A stretch of 64,000 bases of DNA from Brevibacillus fortis (GTDB taxonomy: Bacteria > Bacillota > Bacilli > Brevibacillales > Brevibacillaceae). The position numbers and the translations under genes were made by a program. Of the stretch, positions 26,206 through 34,211 are shown one piece after another. The notes under the pieces are model-generated. The model saw nothing but the letters and a program-made list of their open reading frames with translations. It was not told where the DNA came from and did not search any database. The stretch lies in assembly GCF_003013395.1 (NCBI RefSeq), contig NZ_PXZM01000031.1, forward strand, positions 78,357-142,356. Direction: 5' to 3'. Positions within the stretch are counted from its first letter, which is position 1. Every line of letters starts with the position of its first letter.

Positions 26206-27459
26206 ATGAGGAAGATGAGAGCGGAGATTATCGCGGTAGGTACCGAGCTGTTGCTAGGCCAGATCGCTAATACAAACGCACAGTTTCTTTCTCAGAAGCT
26301 GGCGGAAATTGGTGTTGGAGTATACTTTCATACGGTTGTGGGAGACAACACGGAGCGATTGCTACAAGTCATTCGATTGGCATCAGGGCGATCTGATCTC
26401 GTCATTTTCACGGGTGGGTTAGGGCCGACTCAAGATGATTTGACGAAAGAAACCTTGGCGGGGCATGTAGGCATTGGATTGGAAACGAATCCAGAGGCCA
26501 TGGAGAGAATTGAAAAATTCTTTTCGCAACGTGGGATTGTCATGACGGAGAACAATCGTAAGCAGGCGCTGGTGCTTTCGGGCAGCCATGTATTCTCCAA
26601 TGATTTCGGGATGGCACCGGGGATGGCTATCCGTCATGACAGTAGTGCGTTCGTGCTGTTGCCGGGACCACCAAGTGAGCTGTATCCAATGGTGGAAAAT
26701 TACGTGATGCCTTACTTGACCGATTTGCTTCCTGAAAAACAAGTGTTTCATTCTCAGGTACTCCGGTTCTATGGAATAGGCGAATCCGCTTTGGAGGAAA
26801 AACTGCTCGATCTGATTGAAAAGCAGGACAATCCAACGATCGCGCCATACGCCAAAGAATTCGAGGTAACGCTGCGGATTACGGCAAGAGCTGCTACAGT
26901 CGAAGAAGGGGAAGACCTGATATTGCCTGTAGAAAAAGAAATTCTCAGCCGTGTTGGCCAGTATATGTACGGGATGGGCGAGAACTCGTCGTTGCATGAT
27001 GTGCTGGTTTCTCGGCTGAAAAAGAGTAATGAGACGATTGCTTGTGCAGAAAGCTGCACAGGAGGAGCGATTGCCTCGTTGATTACCTCTGTACCAGGAA
27101 GCTCGCAAGTGTTTCGTGGCGGGGTAGTCTGCTACACCAATGAAGTGAAAAATCAGCTGCTTGAAGTACCTGATTCCATTTTGCAAACAGATGGGGCAGT
27201 CAGTGAGAAAACAGCTCAATTGCTGGCTGAACATGTGCGAGAAAAGCTGGGAGCTACCTACGGAATTTCTGTTACGGGAGTGGCTGGACCCGATCCTTCC
27301 GAGGGCAAGCCTGTTGGTCTTGTTTATGTAGGGATCGCGACAGAAGGAATGCCCACAGTTGTAAAAGAGTTGCGCCTTGCTGGAAGAAGGCAGGCAATCG
27401 TTGGGCGTGCCGCCAAATACGCGCTGTTTTATGCGCTGCAAATGCAAAAAGAAAGGTGA
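26206..27459 (+). CDS. cinA: CinA family protein (nicotinamide-nucleotide amidase domain)
   Basis: A 417-residue two-domain protein. The N-terminal MoaB/MogA-like domain is evident in AEIIAVGTELLLGQIANTN and the FTGGLGPTQDDLT loop; the C-terminal domain (from ~255) has the PncC-type amidase signature ETIACAESCTGGAIAS. The family hydrolyses nicotinamide mononucleotide and ADP-ribose-like substrates for NAD salvage, and in competent bacteria is co-expressed with recA. ATG 26206 and ATG 26215 are both possible; neither has a strong ribosome site. The gene ends inside the ribosome site of the DEAD-box gene. Confidence 0.92.
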   Translation: MRKMRAEIIAVGTELLLGQIANTNAQFLSQKLAEIGVGVYFHTVVGDNTERLLQVIRLASGRSDLVIFTGGLGPTQDDLTKETLAGHVGIGLETNPEAMERIEKFFSQRGIVMTENNRKQALVLSGSHVFSNDFGMAPGMAIRHDSSAFVLLPGPPSELYPMVENYVMPYLTDLLPEKQVFHSQVLRFYGIGESALEEKLLDLIEKQDNPTIAPYAKEFEVTLRITARAATVEEGEDLILPVEKEILSRVGQYMYGMGENSSLHDVLVSRLKKSNETIACAESCTGGAIASLITSVPGSSQVFRGGVVCYTNEVKNQLLEVPDSILQTDGAVSEKTAQLLAEHVREKLGATYGISVTGVAGPDPSEGKPVGLVYVGIATEGMPTVVKELRLAGRRQAIVGRAAKYALFYALQMQKER

Positions 27460-27467
27460 TTTTTTTC

Positions 27468-29057
27468 ATGACGATTTTTTCCGATTTTCCTTTACATAAA
27501 TCTATTCTGCAAGCGATTCACGACATGGGCTTCGAGGAGCCATCACCGATTCAGGCAGCTTGCATTCCAAAAGTTCTGGATGGCGGAGACCTGATTGGTC
27601 AAGCACAGACAGGTACTGGTAAGACTGCTGCATTCGGGATTCCACTTGTAGAAAAGATCACACCTGCCAATCGAGTACAAGCGATCGTGCTGACCCCAAC
27701 TCGTGAGCTGGCTATTCAGGTTGCGGGAGAGCTCTTGCGCATCTCGAAATACAACAAAGTTCGTACTTTGCCAATCTATGGCGGACAATCGATTGGCCAT
27801 CAAATCCGTGCACTACGCCAAGGTGTACAAATCGTCGTAGGTACTCCTGGCCGTGTCATGGACCACTTGCGCCGCAAAACACTGAAGCTGGATCACGTAC
27901 ATACACTTGTTTTAGATGAAGCGGATGAAATGTTGGACATGGGCTTCATTGAAGATATCGAAACGATCATCACACATATGCCGGAAGAGCGTCAAACCTT
28001 GCTGTTCTCTGCGACGATGCCGCCGGAAATCAAGCGTTTGGCTACCCGTTACATGAAGCAGCCGCAAACGATCGCGGTTAGCCGTGAAGAAGTAACAGCG
28101 CCATTGATCGAACAGGTATACTACAAAGTATTTGATCGTAACAAAGTTGAGAGCCTCTGCCGGATTCTGGACAGTGAGGATGTCGAGCTGGGTATCATTT
28201 TCTGCCGCACCAAGCGCGGTGTAGATGAGCTGTCCGAAGTACTGCAATCCCGCGGATATCTTGCGGATGGCTTGCATGGCGACTTGTCGCAGGCACAACG
28301 TGACAAGGTCATGAATGCATTCCGTGAGGGCTCGATTGAATTCTTGATCGCGACGGATGTAGCAGCACGCGGTATCGACGTAGGAAACGTTTCTCACGTA
28401 ATCAACTACGATATTCCGCAAGACTCTGAGAGCTACGTACACCGTATTGGCCGTACTGGTCGCGCAGGTCGCAAAGGAATTGCGATGACCTTGGTTACGC
28501 CACGTGAAGTAAGACAAATGATGTTTATCCAAAAGCAGACAAAAGCACAAGTGCTCTCTCGCAATGTACCTTCCCTGGAGGAAGTGGCTGAGCGCAAGCA
28601 AGAACAATTGCGCGAACAGTTGACGAGCCTTTTGGAAAGCGATGCAATCGCGGATATGTATCAAAAAGTAGCAGATTCTCTCGTAGGTCAATACCCGGCT
28701 GAAAAAGTAGCAGCTGCAGCATTGCACCTGGCGTTCCATACGGAAGCGGGACAAGGTCAAGAAGTAGAAGCGTATAACTTTGGCGAGACGGGTGCAGCAA
28801 AAGGCATGGTTCGCTTCTTCCTGAACGTAGGCCGCAATGCGAACATGAAGCCACAGGATTTGGTTCGTGAGATCTCTGAATCTGTTGGTATCCCTGGAAA
28901 ATCAGTAGGTCGCATCGACATTTTCGAGAACTTCACGTTTGTTGAGGTTCCAGAAGAGGTTGCGGCATTCGTATATGAATCACTGCGTCAAACGCGTATC
29001 AATGGAAAACGAATCAATCTGGAGCCTGCAAAGCCTCGCGGAGCGAAGCGTTCCTAA
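27468..29057 (+). CDS. DEAD-box RNA helicase with DbpA-type RNA-binding domain
   Basis: An ATP-dependent RNA helicase of 529 residues. It shows the Q-motif region (FEEPSPIQ), motif I AQTGTGKT, PTRELA, DEAD (VLDEADEMLD), SAT and HRIGRTGRAGR. From about 450 to 525 there is a DbpA/RRM-like C-terminal domain (VRFFLNVGRN ... RINGKRINLEPA), so it is of the DeaD/DbpA type and probably acts on ribosome assembly or structured mRNA. ATG 27468 is 8 bases after GAAAGGTGA; a GTG 12 bases upstream overlaps cinA and is less likely. This gene is absent from the B. subtilis cinA-recA junction, so it is a lineage feature. Confidence 0.92.
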   Translation: MTIFSDFPLHKSILQAIHDMGFEEPSPIQAACIPKVLDGGDLIGQAQTGTGKTAAFGIPLVEKITPANRVQAIVLTPTRELAIQVAGELLRISKYNKVRTLPIYGGQSIGHQIRALRQGVQIVVGTPGRVMDHLRRKTLKLDHVHTLVLDEADEMLDMGFIEDIETIITHMPEERQTLLFSATMPPEIKRLATRYMKQPQTIAVSREEVTAPLIEQVYYKVFDRNKVESLCRILDSEDVELGIIFCRTKRGVDELSEVLQSRGYLADGLHGDLSQAQRDKVMNAFREGSIEFLIATDVAARGIDVGNVSHVINYDIPQDSESYVHRIGRTGRAGRKGIAMTLVTPREVRQMMFIQKQTKAQVLSRNVPSLEEVAERKQEQLREQLTSLLESDAIADMYQKVADSLVGQYPAEKVAAAALHLAFHTEAGQGQEVEAYNFGETGAAKGMVRFFLNVGRNANMKPQDLVREISESVGIPGKSVGRIDIFENFTFVEVPEEVAAFVYESLRQTRINGKRINLEPAKPRGAKRS

Positions 29058-29072
29058 TTAGAGAGTATGACA

Positions 29073-29117
29073 AAGCAGTCATTTCACTGGAAATACCCAG
29101 GGAATGGCTGCTTTTTT
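29073..29117 (+). terminator. Terminator after the DEAD-box gene
   Basis: AGCAGTCATT (from 29074) pairs with AATGGCTGCT (to 29112) with one wobble, followed by TTTTT. Confidence 0.8.
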
Positions 29118-29123
29118 GTGATG

Positions 29124-29137
29124 CGAATATTTGTTCG
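29124..29137 (+). promoter_or_regulatory. LexA (SOS) box upstream of recA
   Basis: CGAATATTTGTTCG, a close match to the Gram-positive SOS box CGAAC-n4-GTTCG. It lies 11 bases before the -35 of the recA promoter, the arrangement expected for LexA repression. Confidence 0.85.
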
Positions 29138-29147
29138 TAAAAAATAC

Positions 29148-29177
29148 TTGGCAAACACTTCTGTCTCGATGTATGAT
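29148..29177 (+). promoter_or_regulatory. Sigma-A promoter of recA
   Basis: TTGGCA (29148-29153), 18 bases, TATGAT (29172-29177). Confidence 0.65.
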
Positions 29178-29223
29178 GAAGACAAGCAAAACAGAAGCGA
29201 AAAGTTGAAAGGGTGTGTACCAT

Positions 29224-30282
29224 TTGTCAGATCGTCGCGCAGCTTTAGAGAGTGCATTGCGTCAGATAGAAAAGCAGTTCGGAAAAGGTTCCATTATGAA
29301 GTTGGGGGAAGTATCCAACATCCAGATTTCTACGGCTTCTAGCGGTGCGCTCGCTCTTGATATCGCACTTGGTGTGGGAGGCTTCCCACGCGGACGGATT
29401 GTTGAAATTTACGGCCCAGAGTCTTCGGGTAAGACAACGGTAGCGCTTCATGCGATCGCAGAAGTGCAAAGACAGGGCGGTCAGGCCGCATTTATCGATG
29501 CAGAGCATGCCTTGGATCCGGTTTATGCTGCGAAGCTGGGTGTGAACATCGATGAATTGTTGCTGTCTCAGCCAGACACTGGTGAGCAAGCGTTGGAGAT
29601 TGCAGAGGCGCTGGTGCGTTCTGGTGCGGTAGACATTATCGTAGTCGACTCTGTTGCGGCACTCGTGCCAAAAGCAGAGATCGAAGGCGAGATGGGAGAT
29701 TCCCACGTAGGTTTGCAAGCACGCTTGATGTCCCAAGCACTCCGCAAGCTGTCCGGTGCCATCAACAAGTCCAAAACAATTGCAATCTTCATCAACCAGC
29801 TTCGTGAAAAAGTGGGAGTCATGTTCGGTAACCCAGAAACAACTCCAGGTGGACGCGCATTGAAGTTCTACGCGAGTGTTCGCTTGGACGTTCGTAAAGC
29901 GGAATCTATCAAAGTCGGCAACGACATTTTGGGAAGCAAGACGAAGATCAAAGTTGTCAAAAATAAAGTGGCTCCACCATTTAAGGTTGCAGAAGTGGAC
30001 ATCATGTACGGTGAAGGTATTTCCAGAGAAGGTAGCATTCTCGACATCGGTTCTGAGATCGATGTGGTTCAGAAGAGTGGTGCTTGGTATTCCTTCAATG
30101 AAGAGCGTCTCGGCCAAGGTAGAGAGAATTCGAAAGTGTTCCTGAAGGAGAATCCGCACATTGCGTTGCAGATCGAAACAAAGGTGCGCGAATACTTCAG
30201 CCTTAATCCTGGCTCTGTGCCAGAAGCTGAGGCAGTACATGACCCAGAGCAAGATGAAGAACCTACATTTGATCTGGAGTAA
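29224..30282 (+). CDS. recA: Recombinase RecA
   Basis: The DNA strand-exchange protein and SOS co-protease. TTG 29224 gives the family start MSDRRAALESALRQIEKQFG; an in-frame GTG nine bases earlier adds three unconserved residues. AAAGGG lies about 10 bases upstream. The 352-residue protein has Walker A GPESSGKT (64-71), the L2 loop region QLREKVGVMFGNPETTPGG, and an acidic C-terminal tail (EQDEEPTFDLE). A LexA box and sigma-A promoter precede it, so it is damage-inducible. A terminator separates it from recX, allowing lower recX expression by read-through. Confidence 0.97.
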   Translation: MSDRRAALESALRQIEKQFGKGSIMKLGEVSNIQISTASSGALALDIALGVGGFPRGRIVEIYGPESSGKTTVALHAIAEVQRQGGQAAFIDAEHALDPVYAAKLGVNIDELLLSQPDTGEQALEIAEALVRSGAVDIIVVDSVAALVPKAEIEGEMGDSHVGLQARLMSQALRKLSGAINKSKTIAIFINQLREKVGVMFGNPETTPGGRALKFYASVRLDVRKAESIKVGNDILGSKTKIKVVKNKVAPPFKVAEVDIMYGEGISREGSILDIGSEIDVVQKSGAWYSFNEERLGQGRENSKVFLKENPHIALQIETKVREYFSLNPGSVPEAEAVHDPEQDEEPTFDLE

Positions 30283-30297
30283 TGAAGAGTAGAAGAG

Positions 30298-30328
30298 CAG
30301 CCTGTCGATGAGACAGGCTGTTATTTTA
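30298..30328 (+). terminator. Terminator or attenuator between recA and recX
   Basis: CAGCCTGTC (30298-30306), GATGA, GACAGGCTG (30312-30320), then TTATTTT. Confidence 0.75.
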
Positions 30329-30351
30329 GCTTTGCAAAGGAGTGAATCATC

Positions 30352-30993
30352 ATGAAGAGCGGCCTGATCACTGCCGTTCATCGAGATATCAAACAAAAGC
30401 AACGCTACCATATTGATGTAGAAGGCGAGTATGCGATTACCGTACACGAAGACATACTGGTAAAGTACAACCTATTTAAGGGAACAGAATTAGATGAAGC
30501 TTTTTGCCGAGAAGTCCTGGTAGCAGAAGAAAAGCATAAAGCGTATTTAGGTGCTTTGCGATACCTCGGCATACGCCCACGGACAAGCAACCAGCTGCAT
30601 TCTTATTTGGTGGAGAAGGGATTTTCTACGCAGATTGCTGAAGAGATATGCCAGCGCTGCAGGGATCACGGCTACATCGATGATGAAGCATTTGCGAAGC
30701 AATGGGTAGACGAGCGATTGCGTTTGAAGCCGAGGAGCCCTTATATGCTGCGTATGGAGCTTACCCAGCGCGGAGTAGATAGAGCGATTGTAGAGGACGC
30801 TGTCCGTGGCGTGTCTAGGCAGGCTGAACTAGATGCTGCCCGCGCATTGATAGAGAAGAAGGCACGACGCATAGAGGGCGCACCGACCCCTGATGAAGAA
30901 CGCAAGCTGCTGTCCATGCTGATGCGCAAGGGATTCTCTCATGCCATCATTCAACAAATGCGTGAAGAATTGCGTCATAGAAGCGATAGTTAG
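30352..30993 (+). CDS. recX: Regulatory protein RecX
   Basis: Binds RecA filaments and modulates recombination. The 213-residue, helix-rich protein has the RecX three-helix repeats, visible as ALRYLGIRPRTSNQLHSYLVEKG, RCRDHGYIDDEAFAKQWV and ELTQRGVDRAIVEDAV. ATG 30352 follows AAAGGAGTG. It is 70 bases downstream of recA behind a hairpin, so expression is probably a small fraction of recA read-through. Confidence 0.92.
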   Translation: MKSGLITAVHRDIKQKQRYHIDVEGEYAITVHEDILVKYNLFKGTELDEAFCREVLVAEEKHKAYLGALRYLGIRPRTSNQLHSYLVEKGFSTQIAEEICQRCRDHGYIDDEAFAKQWVDERLRLKPRSPYMLRMELTQRGVDRAIVEDAVRGVSRQAELDAARALIEKKARRIEGAPTPDEERKLLSMLMRKGFSHAIIQQMREELRHRSDS

Positions 30994-31015
30994 GGCTAAC
31001 TCTATTTGCATGATC

Positions 31016-31045
31016 TTGACAATTCTTGTTCACAAATAATAAAAT
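31016..31045 (+). promoter_or_regulatory. Sigma-A promoter of the rny leader
   Basis: TTGACA (31016-31021), 18 bases, TAAAAT (31040-31045). Confidence 0.65.
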
Positions 31046-31089
31046 AGGTTTGTATTTACTTGGTGTATCATATCTTTTTGCGATTTGCT

Positions 31090-31172
31090 CACTCGTTGCC
31101 TATGGAACAACTGAAAAACCGTGCGAAAGCTGTACGGATTCAGCGGACCGAGTAAAATCGGTCTTGTTTTTT
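31090..31172 (+). ncRNA. Structured leader RNA with intrinsic terminator upstream of rny
   Basis: Between the promoter at 31016-31045 and the rny ribosome site there is a folded element. Stem 1: CTGAA (31111-31115) with TTCAG (31139-31143), continued after a small internal loop by CCGTGC (31119-31124) with GTACGG (31132-31137), loop GAAAGCT. Stem 2: GACCGA (31146-31151) with TCGGTC (31158-31163), followed by TTGTTTTTT, a rho-independent terminator. Transcription from the promoter would stop about 95 bases before rny unless read-through occurs. I do not recognise a known riboswitch. It may be an attenuator, or a small RNA of its own. Confidence 0.5.
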
Positions 31173-31266
31173 AGCCGAATGTTCAAATGTGAGAGCACTC
31201 CATGAAAAACAAATGCTTGGAAAGCGGGGAGATTTCTTACAATAAGGAGGTGAAACGAAAAAGCTT

Positions 31267-32808
31267 ATGGATCCTATACTTACTGTTGTCATTGTGCTCG
31301 TTGCCCTGCTAATCGGCTTGGGTGCAGGCTACTTCACTCGTAAATCGATTGCGGAAGCGAAGATCTCCAGTGCAGAAGAAGCTGCACGACAGATCGTGGA
31401 GGAAGCCAAACGGGACGCCGAGGCCGTTAAGAAAGAGAAGGTGCTGGAGGCTAAGGATGAAGTGTTCAAGCTTCGATCCGAAGCGGAAACCGAATTGCGT
31501 GAGAGACGCAATGAGATCCAGCGTCAGGAACGACGAATTCTGCAAAAAGAAGAATCGTTGGACCGCAAGATGGAACAGTTAGAGCGCAAGGAAGAAGAAT
31601 TGTCTGAGCGTGACCGTGCCATCGCAGAACTGCAAAGCAAGGTAGAGCACTTATATAAAGAACAAGTATCAGAGCTAGAACGTATCTCCGGCTTGACGCA
31701 GGATGAGGCGAAAACGATCATTCTCACGGATGTCGAGAATACCGTTCGTCATGAAATGGCTGTGATGATCAAGGAGATTGAGACTCAGGCCAAGGAAGAA
31801 GCGGACAAGCGTGCTCGTGAGATCATTACGACCTCCATTCAACGTTGCGCAGCAGACCACGTAGCAGAAACAACTGTTTCCGTGGTTACACTGCCAAATG
31901 ATGAGATGAAGGGACGTATTATCGGACGCGAAGGACGTAACATTCGTGCCCTGGAGACGTTGACTGGTATCGATCTGATTATTGATGATACACCAGAAGC
32001 AGTCATCCTGTCTGGCTTCGACCCGGTTCGTCGGGAAATTGCCAAGACAGCGTTGGATAAACTGGTCGCAGACGGTCGCATTCACCCAGCTCGCATCGAG
32101 GAAATGGTGGAAAAAGCGCGTCGCGAAGTAGACGAGCGAATCCGTGAATACGGTGAGCAAGCGACGTTTGAAACAGGTGTTCACGGCTTGCATCCAGATC
32201 TGATCAAGATTCTTGGACGCTTGCGTTATCGTACAAGCTACGGTCAAAACGTACTGAAGCACTCTATGGAAGTGGCACATCTCGCCGGTTTAATGGCGGC
32301 AGAACTAAAAGAAGATGTGAAGCTGGCCAAACGTGCAGGTTTGCTGCATGATATCGGAAAAGCGATTGACCATGAAGTAGAAGGTTCACACGTTGAAATC
32401 GGTGTAGAACTGGCGAAGAAGTACAATGAGCATCACGTTGTAGTGAACAGTATTGCTTCTCATCACGGTGATACCGAACCAACTTCCGTCATTGCTATGC
32501 TCGTGGGAGCTGCCGACGCTCTGTCTGCTGCACGCCCAGGTGCACGCCGTGAGACATTGGAAACATATATCAGACGTTTGGAGAAACTGGAAGAAATCTC
32601 TGAGTCGTTCGATGGCGTAGAAAAGTCTTATGCGATTCAAGCAGGACGCGAAATTCGCGTGATGGTTCAACCTGATAAGATTGACGATGCGGAAGCTACC
32701 CGTCTGGCACGGGATATCACGAAACGAATTGAAAATGAACTTGACTACCCAGGTCATATCAAAGTAACGGTTATCCGTGAAACACGGGCAGTTGAGTATG
32801 CAAAGTAA
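31267..32808 (+). CDS. rny: Ribonuclease Y
   Basis: The membrane-anchored endoribonuclease that starts decay of many mRNAs in Bacillota. The 513-residue protein has one N-terminal membrane helix (~4-24), a long charged coiled coil (~25-200), a KH RNA-binding domain (about 205-270; LPNDEMKGRIIGREGRNIR), and an HD domain with HDIGKAIDHEVEGSH (~361-375). ATG 31267 is the only in-frame start near AAGGAGGTG (31244-31252), although the 14-base spacing is unusually long. It is followed by ymdB, as in B. subtilis. Confidence 0.96.
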   Translation: MDPILTVVIVLVALLIGLGAGYFTRKSIAEAKISSAEEAARQIVEEAKRDAEAVKKEKVLEAKDEVFKLRSEAETELRERRNEIQRQERRILQKEESLDRKMEQLERKEEELSERDRAIAELQSKVEHLYKEQVSELERISGLTQDEAKTIILTDVENTVRHEMAVMIKEIETQAKEEADKRAREIITTSIQRCAADHVAETTVSVVTLPNDEMKGRIIGREGRNIRALETLTGIDLIIDDTPEAVILSGFDPVRREIAKTALDKLVADGRIHPARIEEMVEKARREVDERIREYGEQATFETGVHGLHPDLIKILGRLRYRTSYGQNVLKHSMEVAHLAGLMAAELKEDVKLAKRAGLLHDIGKAIDHEVEGSHVEIGVELAKKYNEHHVVVNSIASHHGDTEPTSVIAMLVGAADALSAARPGARRETLETYIRRLEKLEEISESFDGVEKSYAIQAGREIRVMVQPDKIDDAEATRLARDITKRIENELDYPGHIKVTVIRETRAVEYAK

Positions 32809-32837
32809 AGTGGCTGCGTGCCACTTTACTTTTTTTA
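32802..32837 (+). terminator. Terminator overlapping the rny stop codon
   Basis: AAAGTAAAGTGG (32802-32813), CTGCGTG, CCACTTTACTTT (32821-32832), then TTTT. The stem is a perfect 12 pairs and contains the TAA stop. Confidence 0.9.
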
Positions 32838-32929
32838 TAGCGCAATGAAGGACTCACCAAATGCTTGACGAAGTCAAGTTTTCTAATGAGCAGAGGAATT
32901 GTGTATACTAGCAATGAGGTGATTTGGTA

Positions 32930-33724
32930 ATGAAGTTGTTATTCATTGGAGATATTATGGGTTCGCCTGGCAGAGAAATCGTGAAAACATATTTGCCGTT
33001 GCTGAAACGAAAATACAGCCCTACCTTTATCGTAGCGAACGGAGAGAACGCTGCGCATGGTCGCGGGATTACGGAGAAAATCACCAAGGAACTTTTCGAG
33101 TGGGGCGTTCAAGCGATTACGCTCGGGAATCATACGTGGGATCAAAGAGAAATTTTCGATTTTATTGATGATGAGCCGCGGATGATTAGACCCGCGAACT
33201 TCCCAGCAGGGGCTCCTGGTAAAGGAATTACATATATCAAACAACCTGAAGGTGAACTAGCCGTCATTAATTTGATGGGGCGAACGTTCTTGCCACCGCT
33301 CGATTGTCCGTTCCAGATGGCTGACAAGCTAGTAGAGCAAGCACGGAAGCGCACGAAGCTCATTTTTGTAGACTTTCATGCGGAAGCCACATCGGAAAAG
33401 CAAGCAATGTCATGGTATCTCGATGGGAAGGTAACAGCGGTTGTGGGGACACATACCCATGTGCAAACCGCGGATGAACGTATTTTGCCTCAAGGTACTG
33501 GATTTTTGTGTGATGTAGGAATGTGTGGCCCGAGTAATGGCATTTTGGGGATGGAGCGCGAAGCTGTTATTAAGAAATTTTTGACGCAGCTCCCTGTTCG
33601 CTTTGAGGTAGCGCCAGATCCTGCGCAATTGAATGCGGTGCTGATTACCCTGGATAAAACGACTGGACATACGAAAAAAATGGAGCGAATCAGAATTGAC
33701 TCTGACCATCCATTTATGGAATAA
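32930..33724 (+). CDS. ymdB: YmdB family metallophosphoesterase
   Basis: A 264-residue calcineurin-like phosphodiesterase; B. subtilis YmdB hydrolyses 2',3'-cyclic AMP and affects biofilm and motility fate. Metal motifs are FIGDIMGSPGR, ANGENAAHGRG, LGNHTWDQ and GTHTHVQTADERI. ATG 32930 is 7 bases after GAGGTGA; an in-frame TTG two codons upstream is less likely. It sits next to rny as in B. subtilis, but the terminator on rny suggests an own promoter; a TATACT at 32904-32909 is the best -10 candidate. Confidence 0.93.
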   Translation: MKLLFIGDIMGSPGREIVKTYLPLLKRKYSPTFIVANGENAAHGRGITEKITKELFEWGVQAITLGNHTWDQREIFDFIDDEPRMIRPANFPAGAPGKGITYIKQPEGELAVINLMGRTFLPPLDCPFQMADKLVEQARKRTKLIFVDFHAEATSEKQAMSWYLDGKVTAVVGTHTHVQTADERILPQGTGFLCDVGMCGPSNGILGMEREAVIKKFLTQLPVRFEVAPDPAQLNAVLITLDKTTGHTKKMERIRIDSDHPFME

Positions 33725-33766
33725 TGGGATTAAGATTAGAATTTTTTGAATCTTTCAAGTGAGTTA

Positions 33767-33795
33767 GCAGGAATTTTTAGGGGTTATGCGAATAT
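33767..33795 (+). promoter_or_regulatory. Sigma-H-like promoter of spoVS
   Basis: GCAGGAATT (33767-33775), 11 bases, TGCGAATAT (33787-33795). This fits the sigma-H consensus (AGGAWWW, GAATWW) except for one flanking base. B. subtilis spoVS is sigma-H dependent. Confidence 0.6.
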
Positions 33796-33842
33796 CATTC
33801 TAATGATGACAGGATTCCTATCAGACGGGAGGTTCAAAAAGG

Positions 33843-34103
33843 ATGGAAGTATTAAAAGTTTCAGCAAAGTCTAACCCCAATTCCGTTGCTGGTGCCCTTG
33901 CCGGAGTTCTTCGTGAACGAGGCGCAGCTGAGATCCAAGCCATAGGCGCTGGGGCGCTTAATCAAGCTGTGAAGGCCGTAGCAATCGCACGAGGGTTCGT
34001 AGCGCCGAGTGGAGTTGACCTCATTTGTATTCCAGCCTTTACCGACATCGTGATTGATGGAGAAGAGCGAACTGCAATCAAATTAATCGTAGAACCCAGA
34101 TGA
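33843..34103 (+). CDS. spoVS: Stage V sporulation protein S
   Basis: An 86-residue Alba-like-fold protein needed for efficient progress to stage V and coat assembly in B. subtilis. The sequence is the very conserved SpoVS form, starting MEVLKVSAKSNPNSVAG and including AIGAGALNQAVKAVAIARG. ATG 33843 follows GACGGGAGG. A sigma-H-type promoter lies just upstream and a strong terminator just downstream, so it is monocistronic. The molecular activity is not known; nucleic-acid binding is assumed from the fold. Confidence 0.96.
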   Translation: MEVLKVSAKSNPNSVAGALAGVLRERGAAEIQAIGAGALNQAVKAVAIARGFVAPSGVDLICIPAFTDIVIDGEERTAIKLIVEPR

Positions 34104-34126
34104 TACAACTGCAAATGCTTCACCTG

Positions 34127-34157
34127 CCTGTTTGTTCGAAGAATGAACAGGTTTTTT
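34127..34157 (+). terminator. Terminator after spoVS
   Basis: An 11-pair stem with two wobbles (34127-34137 with 34141-34151), loop GAA, then six T. Confidence 0.85.
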
Positions 34158-34211
34158 CGTTTGTCCAGAAGTATGATCGGCATGGTTATCGAAAAGAAGG
34201 AGCGTCTCCAT

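Noticed and set aside
29245..30447. A 400-codon minus-strand open frame
   Set aside because: Antisense to recA and the start of recX; no supporting signals.
31090..31172. Rny leader as a c-di-GMP, purine, SAM, T-box or other known riboswitch
   Set aside because: None of the conserved core sequences I know for these classes is present; kept only as an unclassified structured leader.
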